From assembly GCA_019321725.1 (NCBI GenBank), contig CM033113.1:4588001-4652000 (forward strand): a DNA stretch of 64,000 bases. The letters run 5' to 3'. This DNA comes from Paulownia fortunei (Eukaryota; Streptophyta; Magnoliopsida; Lamiales; Paulowniaceae). Below, one piece after another: positions 38,920 through 50,174 of the stretch (its first letter is position 1; each line of letters starts with the position of its first letter). Position numbers and translations under genes: made by a program. The notes below the pieces were generated by a model, which made no database searches, had not been told where the DNA came from, and worked only from the letters and a program-made list of their open reading frames with translations.

Positions 38920-40071
38920 ATGGCCTTCTATGGCTACAAGGATGACGCGGATAAGTGCTATTGGACGCCCTACAGTTGTACTTATGATTACTATTTTTCT
39001 CCAACTCCAATTCAAGCCTCATCCCAATACTCTTCTCCATATGAATTCGGTAAGCCTGAACTGATCGAGTATAAATCTTCTGCTTGCCATAGAGATGATT
39101 CTTTTGTAACTCCATTGGAATTAAATCACTCTGTCTACACCTATTCTGAGCCTAATATACTGCAGTATGAGCCGGTTGAATATTCTTCTTCTTACAATTA
39201 TTACCAATATTCTGCAAATCCATCAGAAATAAACTACAGTGCGCCTAAACTTCTCCAGTATGAGCCACCTCCTCACGATCGAGGTTATTCTCCTTCTGAG
39301 ACAAAATTCACAATCTCCTATTCTACGGCAGAATTCAATGATCCTAAATTCGAAGAATACGACCCGACTCCTTATGGTGGAGGTTATGACCCCGCTACAA
39401 CCTATGGTAACCCTCTTCCTCCTTCAGATATCACCTGTTATCCTCGATCCGTGCCACAATCTGATAGCATATCCATGGAAAATTTCTCATATGCTTCGAT
39501 TCCTTCACCATATGGCAAAGATGATGATCTCCCAACGGAGCCTCCAAATGGAAGCAAACCAATAGACACCAAAACTGACACCGAAGCCCATGTCAAAGAT
39601 GGAGATAAGGTTACTAGTGATGTTGCGGATGTTGAAATTGTTGAACCATCAAGCGTGATTCCGGGAGAATCAAAAAATGGAGATAAGGTTACTAGTGATG
39701 GCCCGGATGTTGAACCATCAAGCGTGATTCCGACCGATTATTCTCCATCAGATGAACATCAAAATGGGTTTGAGAATGGAATGAGAGGAGATTGTGGTTA
39801 TGAAAGTGAGAGGCAGGTGGCTCAAATTCCATATGGTTCTGGTTTGGAAGCTATGGACCTTTGTGAATGTATATTTGGTTATTGGCCCTGCTTAGCCAAG
39901 AGAGCGCAGCAGCAGAAGTATTGCGAAGTTTGCGATCATGAAAGAAGAATGGATCCATGGAAGAGTGCCGCAGATTATCTCTTTGGGAGTCCAGCAGTGT
40001 ATGATTATGAAAATTATCATCATCAGCAGCAGGCTCAATACGAGTGTTACGAAAATTCATGGCTGCAATAA
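38920..40071 (+). CDS. Tyrosine-rich acidic protein, At5g39570/PLDRP1-like
   Basis: A single uninterrupted frame of 383 residues. It is rich in Tyr, Ser, Pro, Asp and Glu and largely low complexity, so probably disordered. The core motif EEYDPTPYGGGYD followed by YGNPLPPSDITCYP (about residues 144-172) matches the conserved N-terminal motif of Arabidopsis At5g39570, known as phospholipase D regulated protein 1. Here that motif is preceded by about 140 extra Tyr-rich residues. A Cys-rich C-terminal box, YGSGLEAMDLCECIFGYWPC (about residues 305-324) followed by YCEVCDHER, is probably a conserved terminal domain. Residues about 227-275 hold an in-frame tandem repeat of GDKVTSD...VEPSSVIP with a 26-residue period. 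Family function is poorly known; Arabidopsis PLDRP1 has been linked to phosphatidic-acid and RNA binding. Confidence 0.8.
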   Translation: MAFYGYKDDADKCYWTPYSCTYDYYFSPTPIQASSQYSSPYEFGKPELIEYKSSACHRDDSFVTPLELNHSVYTYSEPNILQYEPVEYSSSYNYYQYSANPSEINYSAPKLLQYEPPPHDRGYSPSETKFTISYSTAEFNDPKFEEYDPTPYGGGYDPATTYGNPLPPSDITCYPRSVPQSDSISMENFSYASIPSPYGKDDDLPTEPPNGSKPIDTKTDTEAHVKDGDKVTSDVADVEIVEPSSVIPGESKNGDKVTSDGPDVEPSSVIPTDYSPSDEHQNGFENGMRGDCGYESERQVAQIPYGSGLEAMDLCECIFGYWPCLAKRAQQQKYCEVCDHERRMDPWKSAADYLFGSPAVYDYENYHHQQQAQYECYENSWLQ

Positions 40072-40206
40072 GTTGGGACAATCTCTTTGGGAGTCCAGCA
40101 GATTATCTCTTTGGGAGTCCAGCAGTGTATGATTATGAAAATTATCATCATCAGCGGCAGGCTCAATACGAGTGTTACGAAAATTCATGGCTGCAATAAG
40201 TTGGGA
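39971..40206. repeat. 128-bp tandem duplication of the coding end into the 3' UTR
   Basis: GATTATCTCTTTGGG occurs at 39,973 and again at 40,101, and the two copies run in parallel to GTTGGGACAA at the end of each. The first copy includes the last codons and stop of the PLDRP1-like gene. The second repeats them, including the TAA, within the 3' untranslated region with one clear change (CAG to CGG). A shorter 19-bp core (tctctttgggagtccagca) occurs three times, at 39,978, 40,082 and 40,106. The near identity indicates a recent event. Confidence 0.9.
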
Positions 40207-42737
40207 CAAGATTGAAAATTCAGGGCCATTTTGGGTACCAATATCGTCTTATTTTTCATGTCATGATACTTTCTTCTGTATGTATTTGCAACTTAGTATA
40301 CGCTTAAAATTCAGTTTAATTGATTACTCCAAAAAAATTTGAGAAATTATAGGCTTGGATTTATTGAGTCATACGCTGGAAGCAAAATAAGTATGTTGTC
40401 TTGCTGCTTTGGCAACAACATGGCGTGCAATACTGAAAAAGCATAAAAAATGTTTCCATTGTGCATCGAACATGCCAGCCATAGTTATTGTTGAAGCATT
40501 GTTCAATTTGAATTTGCACTTTTGTAATCTTTATATGGGACTATTTGGAGATTGGTGGACGGCAAAATCATGCTATTATTGAATTTCTTCTTCTTTCTTT
40601 TTCTTATTCCTGCTTTCTTCTTTTTTAAGGGTATATTTACTGATGTCTAGTATGATTCTTTTTGTTGGTCGTGAAGCAAATGCAAACTAGATAATGTTAG
40701 ATTGTCATTATTATATATATATATATATATAATTGTTCAAGAATAGTCTTTATTTTACAAATTAAAGATTTCTTTGTTAAAAACATATGCCGCTCAACCA
40801 CATAATATGTAAGTCGTAGATTCTTGAGTATTACCTTATGAGAAGAAGAAAATGAAAAATTGTATAAAATAGCTCAATTTTCCAACTTTCACCATGATGT
40901 AGTAATTCTTTGATTGGCGAGAATACTTCGACTCCTCCTTTTCCTCTTGTGTCTTTGATTTTGTGTATTTAATTGGATGATGAATTCTCACCTACCATAC
41001 GAACAAACTTTAACAAACTTTTTGAGGTGTGGGGAAGTTCGGAAATCTCCAATACAAATATAAAGGGATAAAGTATTTATATATGTTCAAAGAGAATTAA
41101 ATTATTATGTGGTAGGATGTATGTGTAGACATAATTCCTTGTTTTAAGCTTATTAAATTAGAATTATTTGACTTTTGAGTCTTCTTAAATATAATAGGGT
41201 ATATTACACCATAATCTCTATTTCGATTTACATAGGGTTGTCAAATAATTTAGATAAGATAAAACAGACCCTTAACAGAGTGTACTTATGCAACACACTT
41301 TATCTGTAAAATCCCAAGGCTCTGACAATTTACTATGAACGGACACTTCTGAAGTCAAATTATATCTTGCCCTATATTTTTTGATTTTATTGTTTCACTA
41401 TTCCTGTGTGTTGCATGGTGTTCGTATCTTTATGTCCGAAAACACAGCTCAAGTAATTGTTTTTTTCTGATTTGACGAAGCCACAAGTTGTACTCCGTGA
41501 TTTCAGTATGCAGCCCATTGTATTAAAAGCACACTGTAAATTAGTAAAATAAATAAATAAATAAATAAAAGAAAATAAGAGAAAACTACAAAAAATTGCA
41601 GAAGAAATAAACAGTGAGGTCAACTTAAGAATAGGTACAGAGGGCATTTCAAACAAAACCTGTACGAAAATGTCATTAGGCAAAGCCTAAAAAGTCATAA
41701 AGCGAAAGCAAGTCGTTGTCTGAAATATAATTACGAATCATATCTCTTAATCAATAAGGTTTTATTATTATTATTATTATTATTCTCATTTTTAACTTTA
41801 TATGTTGAATTAGTCCTCGCCGCGTTTGTTTTATTTGCTGTCCAATTCTTTGTCGAGATGCCCACAATTTAATTAAGCCAGTTTAAGTTTCTGATTAAAA
41901 TTGTTGGTATGCAAATTTTGGGTACAGGAATCTTAGGCAAAAAGGTATCTCGTAAACAAAATTACGTATTAAGATTCATGTTTTACTGTTAAGATATGAA
42001 AGGTTAATATAATAAACAGATTCTGAAGGTATAGAAAAGTGGTATAATATTTAATTGAAATGAAGTTGAATAAGTGAATAAGAAAGATCCAAAAGTGGGT
42101 GCAGGAACCTCGTAGTTTCCGTCGTCGGATTGGATGAAAAGAAATGTGAAGTTTGTTCTACTTAATGAGTTGGGCTGATGATGATTCTTTTTCACATGAT
42201 TCTCTTACCATGCACAACCAACCTTTAGTCTTAAGCCAATTGTCTGGCGTTTGGTACACTTACCAATTTACCATTACTACCCTTCACTTGTCTTCCCTTT
42301 TGACTTCTTAATAATTAGTCATTTTTTTTAAGTCTTGGAATTGGAAAAATTTATTCTTTCAAGTGTACACAATGTATGAAGTAAATCAGTTTCAAATATA
42401 TATAATATTAAAAATAGCCTCAAGTAGAATATTTCTAGAATAATAATAGACATATAAGAGTATTGTATGTGCAATAATTGTTGGTTCTTAGGTAGATCGC
42501 TACTGGCAAGACAATGCATATTCATCTGTCAAAAGGCCAGCTCAAATTACATGACATCAAATTAAAAAAAAAGGAAACAAAAATCTTTTGGTATTAAGCA
42601 AATGAGGCTAGTATGGGAAACACAGACTAATTAACATGTAGTCCCCACATATCACACCATAAACCCTTAAAATCTTCCTCTTTTTAATTCATTCTCCCTT
42701 TGCAGACTAGCACCATTCACATTTCACAACCAGCCCC
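40207..42737. other. Intergenic region, no gene seen
   Basis: About 2.5 kb. Holds microsatellites: TA at about 40,712-40,731, AAAT at about 41,549-41,569, and TTA at about 41,763-41,784. No coding frame with a recognisable domain. The last 100 bp are presumably the promoter and leader of the DUF538 gene. Confidence 0.6.
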
Positions 42738-43342
42738 ATGGCTATGATATTCACACTTCTCCTGCTTCTCTTTCTTTTCCCTTTGGCCACCACCTCAAGC
42801 TCCATTCATGACCTGCTGAAAAGCAGAGGCTTACCTGCTGGGCTTTTCCCAAAGAATGGTGTGAAATCTTATGAACTTGGTGAAGATGGGCTGCTGCAAG
42901 TGTACTTGGACAGGCCCTGTGTTGCCAAGTTTGAGACCAGGGTTTCATTTGAAAGTGTTGTGAGGGCTAATCTTAGTTATGGTGGGTTGATTGGAGTGGA
43001 GGGCCTGTCTCAAGAAGAGCTGTTCTTGTGGTTGCCTGTCAAGGATATCATTGTTTATGATCCTTCCTCTGGCCTTATTTTGTTTGACATTGGAGTGGCT
43101 CACAAACAGATGTCTCTTTCCCTGTTTGAAGACCCTCCTCTTTGCTATCCTCAAGGTACTCTTTCTCTTCTCCGAATTATCTTCTTCTACACTATTGATG
43201 CCCATTTTGCTATCTTTTCCATCGCAACCAAATATGTCGTAAGAATTTCAGTCAGACTGCTGAATTTGCTTCTTTTGACAATGCAGGTGGGCTGCTGGAA
43301 AAGAATCCAACGAGTGAGTTTGGGTTTGGAGTTCAGAGATGA
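42738..43342 (+). CDS. DUF538 family secreted protein
   Basis: Two exons, 42,738-43,155 and 43,287-43,342, joined by a GT-AG intron in phase 1, giving 157 residues. Residues 1-20 (MAMIFTLLLLLFLFPLATTS) are a signal peptide. The DUF538 domain follows directly: SIHDLLKSRGLPAGLFPKNG, then YELGEDGLLQVYLDRPC, LSYGGLIGVEGLSQEELFLW and LPVKDIIVYDPSSGLILFDI. The short second exon adds GGLLEKNPTSEFGFGVQR and a stop. DUF538 proteins are plant-specific, about 150-180 residues, and have a fold likened to bacterial permeability-increasing protein; their biochemical role is unsettled. If the intron is retained the frame stays open to 43,376 with an unrelated tail, so the spliced form is preferred. Confidence 0.9.
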
Positions 43343-44873
43343 AAGTCTGAATTCTCTCTGTCAATTTGTGATGTGACCTCATTTTGTTTGCCTTGCTCCT
43401 GCGGTCTTTGCGTTGTTGAGACTTGGAAAACTGAGATGGAAGAGTGTTTTTCTAATATAGAAGCTTGTAGGTTTGTAAAAAGCTGGATACTAACTACTAA
43501 GTTTTGGAGAGAAATGAAAAGATTCTGGGATTTCTAAATTTTGATGTTCACCTCTTCAATAATAAGCATCAGGCGTGCAAATTGAAGTGAATCGTATCCA
43601 TGATCCGTCCAACATTCCTGTTTATAACATCACTGTCAAACATCTCAAATGCTGTGATCACCTGGTGATGAAGAAAATACCCAAGAAAAGCTTGAATCTT
43701 GAAACCTTGAATTCACTAAACTTGAAGTGAAGTTGCTTAACTGGTTGAATTATAATTAAATGGCTTTTTGTTTTTGAGCGCACATATATTCCATGAAGCT
43801 CAAGGCAACCCAAAAATTTTCACTTCAATGTTGACAAAATGGGATAAGATTTAGGAATCATTCCTTGTTAGCAAAATCACAAACCTACCATAAATCAGCT
43901 GAAAATTAAAGCTAACAGTTATTTAGACTTCTTACTTCGCTGGCAGGGCCATTAACATGATATAGAAATGTTGAAGCCAAATATTCTGGGGTAAATTGCA
44001 CCCCACATTTGTAACATCCCATCAATTGAAAATGTAGTAAATTTCACCTGGGTCCAGACATTTGGTTTCTTAATCAAGCTTTTAACAGACCATAGTCTTT
44101 GGATGCATATCTGTTTCTATAATGATCATTACTACCTTTGGGTCCACAGGTAAGGTTAGAATAAGTGGATTCAAGAATAGTGTTTGGTTTAAAATGGAAA
44201 ATTGAAGAGGAAGATTTTATCCATCAGTAATTGGAGGTTTGTGTTGGTTGAACAATGTAAAGGGTTAAAGTTAAGGAAAAAGAAAGGTCTTTCAAATCTG
44301 GATTATGATACTAAAAGGTACATTTGCAGGTGGAGTAAACAGTTTCATGTTTGTTCTGCTCTCTTTTCAGGTTCCTTGTTAATTAATCAACTATCTTTAC
44401 AAGTCATAAACATATGTGTGCAGGACAAATTATTGTCTGGAAATCATCTGTAGTGGGGCTTAATGTTTCTGGAAAGCACCATTATATTAAATATCAATGC
44501 ATATCTTACTCATGGTCCTAATTGGCATGATGATAGTCTTTTTTCTTTTCTTTTTCTTTTTAATTTTTAAAATTTTAACCAAGTTCAAAGCTCTGGTGGG
44601 TCCTAGTTTGATACGTGGAATAGCAAATCATACCAAAATCCAAAATGGAAAAAATGTAGAAAATGCCTAAAAATATTGCAATACAGTCTCTGATGAGCAT
44701 GCAAAGCTTTGTAAACATAAACAATATGACCATAAAAGCAAGACAAAATCAAAGAAGAATATCTTGTTCTATGCAAAGATACGTCTATCATTGAATCAGA
44801 TACTATAACTAATTAGACCGTATCAAGTTCATCTAAGTTAAACAGAGACCAGAAAAATAGGGAGAGTATAGTT
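43343..44873. other. Intergenic region, no gene seen
   Basis: About 1.5 kb between two genes transcribed towards each other. The first 200-250 bp are probably the 3' untranslated region of the DUF538 gene. No further coding or RNA feature recognised. Confidence 0.6.
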
Positions 44874-45203
44874 TCATGTTTGAGAACCATTGCTTCTTCT
44901 CGTGATCCGTATGTAGCAGACAATGGCAGCAACCAGAGCAGTGGCAAATCCTCCAAGAATCACATCTCCACCAGCAACAGAATTGTCAGCAGAGTGATGT
45001 TTCCAAATGTGTGTGATTCCTGGAGCTCCATTTGTTATCACCCTACCTGATGGAGCTGGACTTGAAATCGAACTAAAAGCTTCTGTATTGGCAGGAGCCA
45101 TGGCGGTTGGGGAAACGGATTCTAATATTCTGGATTCACTGCTTCTTCCAAGAGAAAGGAATAGTGTGGCTGGCAAAACAAGAAGAAGAAGAAATCGAGC
45201 CAT
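44874..45203 (-). CDS. Small membrane-anchored peptide precursor, family unknown
   Basis: A single-exon frame of 109 residues. Residues 1-19 (MARFLLLLVLPATLFLSLG) form a signal peptide. A Ser/Ala/Pro-rich middle includes SPTAMAPANTEAF and SSPAPSGRV, reminiscent of arabinogalactan-type peptides. The segment HIWKHHSADNSVAGG leads into a membrane helix (about residues 79-98, VILGGFATALVAAIVCYIRI), and the tail RRSNGSQT is basic and probably cytosolic. This layout (signal peptide, short exposed linker, one membrane span, basic tail) suggests a type I membrane peptide at the cell surface. I do not recognise a named family. A second frame on the opposite strand overlaps it but lacks any such organisation. 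Confidence 0.7.
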   Translation of the reverse strand: MARFLLLLVLPATLFLSLGRSSESRILESVSPTAMAPANTEAFSSISSPAPSGRVITNGAPGITHIWKHHSADNSVAGGDVILGGFATALVAAIVCYIRITRRSNGSQT

Positions 45204-46322
45204 AAGAATGCATGATACTGGTGTGAGTATATATATTTATATCTCTATGGTCTACGTGAAGGAGAAGAAAATTGACGGTCTTTGCTGGAAGTTGGACTCT
45301 TTTGGAAAGTGTAATCTTCAACAAATCTTTTAAGAGATTTGGTCATTGATCAGCAGCTTTTAGACGGCAAAAGTTGGTGCTGATTTCCAACATTTCCAAG
45401 TGGAATGCATTAGTTTTTCGGATGTGCTGCAAACGAGGGAAGGTGTTTCTTGGGGAAGCTTGTTATGGAGTAGATGAAACCCGAAAAATGAATCACCTTT
45501 TTGAACTTAGGCTCCAAGTTAACGAGGAAGACAATTGTCAGGAACATAGATCGGTCTTTCTGTAATATAGTGTACAGTTGGACACTGATTTACTGTTGCA
45601 TATATTGACTGTGATTGTAATTACAAGTTTACACTTAAATTTCATGTTCTTGCAGAAGTTGAGCCTCACCTGTAATATTAGGAATTAAGACAAACTGAGG
45701 CGTAATCAACTTGTTTTAAAAGAAATTATAAGACATAGTTAGACTTTTTTTTTCTAACATTTCCTTCTATTATAACTTATCCTCTTTGTGTATAGTCAAT
45801 CATTCATTACATTTCTCGCATTGAGTGGTATACCAGCTCCAGTTGAAGTCAAATTTTATTTGCAAATCAATACCGTAGTCCAGATGAAGCTGGGATATAA
45901 CACAAGCTGGACTTAGCACTTGTATTATTTTGAGATTCCAGCATAAAGCAACAAGCATTTCTCGTGTGCGTGGTTGGTTTTGTTTGAATTTAGAACTAGT
46001 TATCGGATATTGGAAATCAAATTATGTCCAATAAGTCAAGGTTACTTATTTAGCAGTTGTGTCCAAAGTTCATAAATTTTTCCTTCCAGTCTATTAATTA
46101 ACTGAAAACGAAGGAGACTTCTTTCACTTCTTTTACTAGTATAAAAAATTGACAAATACAATGGTACTCTTAAAGATTAATGATTCAGTGTATCAACTTC
46201 CAGCTAGTTGAGTACAAATGTGAACACTTTTCTATACTTGTGGAACTCGATCTCATATCTTCTTTATTGTTTGTTCTCAGGATCAATGATTCATTGATGT
46301 CAAATTGTCCATTATAACTTCT
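45204..46322. other. Intergenic region, no gene seen
   Basis: About 1.1 kb upstream of the small membrane peptide and downstream of the DYT1-like gene. No coding region with recognisable motifs. It presumably contains the 3' end of the DYT1-like transcript and the promoter of the peptide gene. Confidence 0.55.
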
Positions 46323-47480
46323 CTAGATGCTCTTCATAATCTCCAAGAGCAACCTTTTCATCCGGTCAGCATCAGGCAGTCCACCATGAATTCCCTGGAA
46401 GTTTTTGGTGAACAGAAAAGTTCTTCATTGGTTGCGTTGATTTAATAAAGAATGTAAAAGATTTATAACTGCATTTTGAAAATGTTAAGCATCTTTAACA
46501 ATGCAGAACTTTTTTACTACCTTTCAGGTCATACACTATGCTTGTCTACCGCCTACTGGACTTAACTTTGGTTTGATAGCATTTAATAGAACAGAGCAAT
46601 CAAATGAAATACCTATTCTCTGGGTGGAAGTGAGAAGTTGTACATAAAACTTTACATGTATAGAGCAAAATTTTACCTCTGCAGATGAAGTGAAAAGAAC
46701 TGCTCCTCTGGATGTGGTAATGCTGGTATCAGTGAGATCAAATCCAAGCACACTAATGGCTTCCATCAGTTTAGTAAGCCCCCCTCTCTTCTTCTGGAAG
46801 ACAATCTTTATCCATAGCTTAGTCCCACAAATATGGTTTACCTGAACTTCCGGCTGCTGACAGCCATAAAAACAATTAAAAGACTGATCAACAACAATAT
46901 AGAAAAGATGAAACATGGTATAAAAGCTTCATAGTTAACTAGAATTATACTGCTATTCCCCATTTCTTCATCTCTTGCTCAGCATCAATCTCTTGAAATT
47001 TGGTCTTCTCTTCATCAGCACTAGTTGCTTCCATTTGGAGTAGTTGGTCAGTAAGCTCTTCCACAGTATTTTTAAGCTCTTCAACGTAAGTGATTGCATC
47101 AGTGATTATGGATGCTTTATTCATCTAAATTAACAAACTTTCAGTCAGAAAATAATTGCTCCTTTAATATGGAAAAGATCTTCCTAATAAACTTATCATC
47201 AAATAGGAAATGTAAAAAATTAAACAGGGTTTTGATTTCTTGCATTTGTGATAATTGGGACTAAGGAGCGCAGCTCTAGTTGTCTATCATTGAGTTTCTT
47301 GCGCCGCCTCCTCTCAGCTTCCAGATTCTTGGATTTGAATTTTCCATTTTCGTCCTCGTCATCATCTTGATCAATGTGCTTCCTCTTATCCATTCTGCTC
47401 CCAGTGTTTCTGTCTTCAATTATGCACAAATCATCAAATGCAGTTTTAACACAATCCATGCACGCGCAGTCAATGAACAT
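46323..47480 (-). CDS. DYT1: DYT1-like bHLH transcription factor (tapetum)
   Basis: Four exons on the minus strand: 47,244-47,480, 46,951-47,124, 46,677-46,856 and 46,323-46,394, giving 220 residues in frame (Arabidopsis DYT1 has about 207). The bHLH basic region and helix 1 are KNLEAERRRRKKLNDRQLEL then RSLVPIIT. Helix 2 starts MNKASIITDAITYVEELKN. The C-terminal ACT-like part has GTKLWIKIVFQKKRGGLTKL then MEAISVLGFDLTDTSITTSR, and the last exon ends DADRMKRLLLEIMKSI. These match DYT1, a master regulator of anther tapetum that acts upstream of AMS and MS1. Intron 1 appears to be GC-AG (donor GCAAGA at 47,238-47,243). Using a GT six codons later would add ARNQNP inside the bHLH. Start alternatives are Met at 47,480, 47,459 or 47,393 (MDKRKH). 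Confidence 0.9.
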
Positions 47481-47610
47481 TTATGCTAGACAGCAATCTG
47501 GTGGGAAGTCCTGAATTTTTGTGTAGAGGAAATGTGAATAATTTTGCTATAAGAGAGCAGTTTAAGGTAATAGTAGTGGACTAGTGAAGAATTATGGGAG
47601 GTGGGAATTC

Positions 47611-47619
47611 CTTTATATA
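47611..47619 (-). promoter_or_regulatory. TATA box of the DYT1-like gene
   Basis: TATATAAAG on the minus strand, about 130 bp upstream of the first ATG at 47,480. Position and sequence suit a plant TATA box, and it supports a 5' leader of about 100 nt. Confidence 0.5.
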
Positions 47620-49852
47620 AGTGTTTTTCACAAGAAAAAAGCACTTTTTAGGAAGAAATAGAAGGGAGAGAGGAGACAGGAATGGGAATCTTCTTGTTGC
47701 AGTTTGTTAGACATCCATTCAACATACACAATGATCAGTGTCTTTGGGCGTTGAGAGGCTCATTTCTTGCATATGAGAGAGAGAGAAGGATTTTTTGATT
47801 GGCTTAAAATATCTGAAGATTATAGCTGAATTAAAGTCTAAAATATTGGGGTAAAAGCTAAAATTCAACATATTGTTGAAGGGTTGGCAGATAAAATAAG
47901 TTGCATTTTTTCAAATAATAAGAAAACTTTAATCACCCAAAAATGAAAATATGAGTAGAATTTGTTTCTTCCTTCCACATTGCTAATTGCCGTAGCCTGG
48001 TTAATATGATTGAAACTGGCAAAAGTACAAAAGGGTGAGAATAGCTGTCAAGGCAGAAGTCATCTCCCACAACAAAGTACATTATTCTCTTTCTAACTAT
48101 CCTCCTTGCCATTCTTTAATCTTTCCCTCTCTTGGTATTTATTAGAGTGGAGACAGCATCTTGCTATCATCTTTGTTCTTGTTTTGATTTCATTCACTTT
48201 GTTTGATTCATTGTTGTGCTGATGGAGTTGGGTGATTAAGACATTTAGTCAATTCTGTATATTCGATTTGAACTAACAAATGAAATATTATTTGACGGTT
48301 GAATTTTTTAATTGGATAGTTATATTGGTTATTCACCGATCTAATATTTTATTTATAAAAAAAAATAAAAAAATTACCATTTTTCCACTTTTTAAGAGCC
48401 CAAAAACTAGTTACTGTGACCAACTTACCACTGCCATGTGCCTTTTAGAGGTGCAAACTAATAAGTACGTACTTATTATTTAATTTGCTTTGTCCTTCAC
48501 ATCCAAAAAATATATATCTTAGTAGAAGAATTTGTCAAATAAGTCAGTTATATTGTCGCATTGCGCAGTCAAAATTTGGTTAATGAAAACGTAAAAACTA
48601 TACATATATATATATATATGTATATTAATATTTTACTTTAAATAATAATTAAAAAATAGTGGTGTCATATAAATATCAATATTGCAGATGAGATGGTTGT
48701 TATTAAAAAATAATAATTTTAAGTATTAAAATCTCTCTTTAGAATGTCTAAAGATAAGATATATAACTTAAAAGAGTATTAATGGAGTTAAGCAATAATC
48801 AGAAATGGTTATATCTTGATCCTATATAATGTTATAGCGCCGCAATTTTACAGTTAATATTCACAATGTGTGGGGTTAAAGAAAAATAATTAGCCTATTT
48901 TCGGATGATTGATTTTAATGAGAAAAAAGTTTAAGAGAATATGTTATTCGATCTAAATTATACACCATAGCTTGCTACTTTATTTTATTTATTTATTTTT
49001 TATTTTTCTTGATCAAAATTTAAGATCCAAACGTATTCTAAGAATTAGTGCTTGAAATTTTGGTGACAGGAGTATTATTTGTGATTGGTGTGTTTGCACA
49101 ACTGCACAAGAAAGCCAATGCAACACTAATACCTTTTCCAAAATTTGGTTTAATCCCAAGGGTTCTCCGGTGCAAAATCTTTAAAATTGGTGTTTTCATA
49201 TACAGACATAAGTATAAATATTTTTGCTATTAATAAACTAACTTTCTAAGTTTATACAGGCAGTGCTATATAATTCTAAATTTATATTCTTATCTTATGA
49301 ATTATTCTACGTTTTATTTTATGAATTATCTTAATTGATATACAATTTTTAGTTGATTATTCTAAGTGTGTCATCATAAGATTAGATTATACTAAATTTA
49401 TTATCTAAATTTTTATATTTATTATTCTAAGTTTTTAAAGTTATTTGATCATGATGTTTCATAATATATGGTATTCTTCATAATTATTCCAATAGAATTG
49501 AAGTTAGCTCACTAATTTGACGCCTCTCTTCCTTGCAAGAGGTCAGAAGTCCAAATTCCATTAGACACAACTATAAATTTTGGTAATAAAAATAAATAAA
49601 TACCATATAACATAACTATAAAAAATATATAATATTAAATATCATAAATACTATATAACATAATTATAAAATACATATATAATATTAAATGGTCATGACG
49701 GGCCTGCCTGGTCCTGAAACCGATTGGTTCTAAAATAGGTCTAAATTTAAACGGATCCGTTCATAAGCTGGCTGAATTTCAAATGCAAGGCCCAATAAAG
49801 GCCCAGTTTACATACTAGAAATCGGACTAGGTAGCCCATTACTGTTGTCATT
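47620..49852. other. Intergenic region, no gene seen
   Basis: About 2.2 kb, increasingly AT-rich to the right. A GAGA run at about 47,776-47,793 lies in the likely DYT1 upstream region. A TA run is at about 48,603-48,619. No coding region recognised. Confidence 0.55.
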
Positions 49853-50090
49853 GGCGAAGGGAAACGAGTGAACCCTGATTTGATTACATTCCATATTCTT
49901 CTTAATAATAAAAGATTTGATGATGCTGAGAAGATATGGAAACGAATGGTTGAAAAAAACTTACTGCCAAATATCAGAAGTTACAATGCAAGGCTTGTTG
50001 GATTTTTTAACGAGTAGAATTTTAAGGAAGCAGTTGAGTTGATCAGTGAAATGGGGCAAACAGATAGAAAACCAGATCTTTTAACGTCCG
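49853..50090 (+). pseudogene. PPR protein fragment
   Basis: The frame from 49,859 reads KRVNPDLITFHILLNNKRFD, then DAEKIWKRMVEKNLLPNIRS and YNARLVGFF, an in-frame TAG at 50,015-50,017, then FKEAVELISEMGQ. This is about two pentatricopeptide repeats of the P class, similar in style to mitochondrial PPR proteins such as At1g55890 (for example the segment NxxSYNARLxG). There is no start, no further repeats and one internal stop, so it is a relic. It ends about 85 bp before the 3' end of the TPS-g gene and is convergent with it. Confidence 0.7.
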
Positions 50091-50174
50091 CTCACCACCA
50101 TTTATTCAAGACAAAATTCTTCCATACAAAAGAAGATTCAAACAAAGTTGTACCTCATTTGTAAAATGGTGTTC

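Noticed and set aside
45228..45241. TATA-like run just upstream of the small membrane peptide gene
   Set aside because: It ends only about 25 bp before the ATG, which would put transcription start at or inside the coding region.
45007..45333. 108-codon frame on the plus strand opposite the small membrane peptide gene
   Set aside because: The opposite strand has a coherent signal peptide and membrane span; this one does not.
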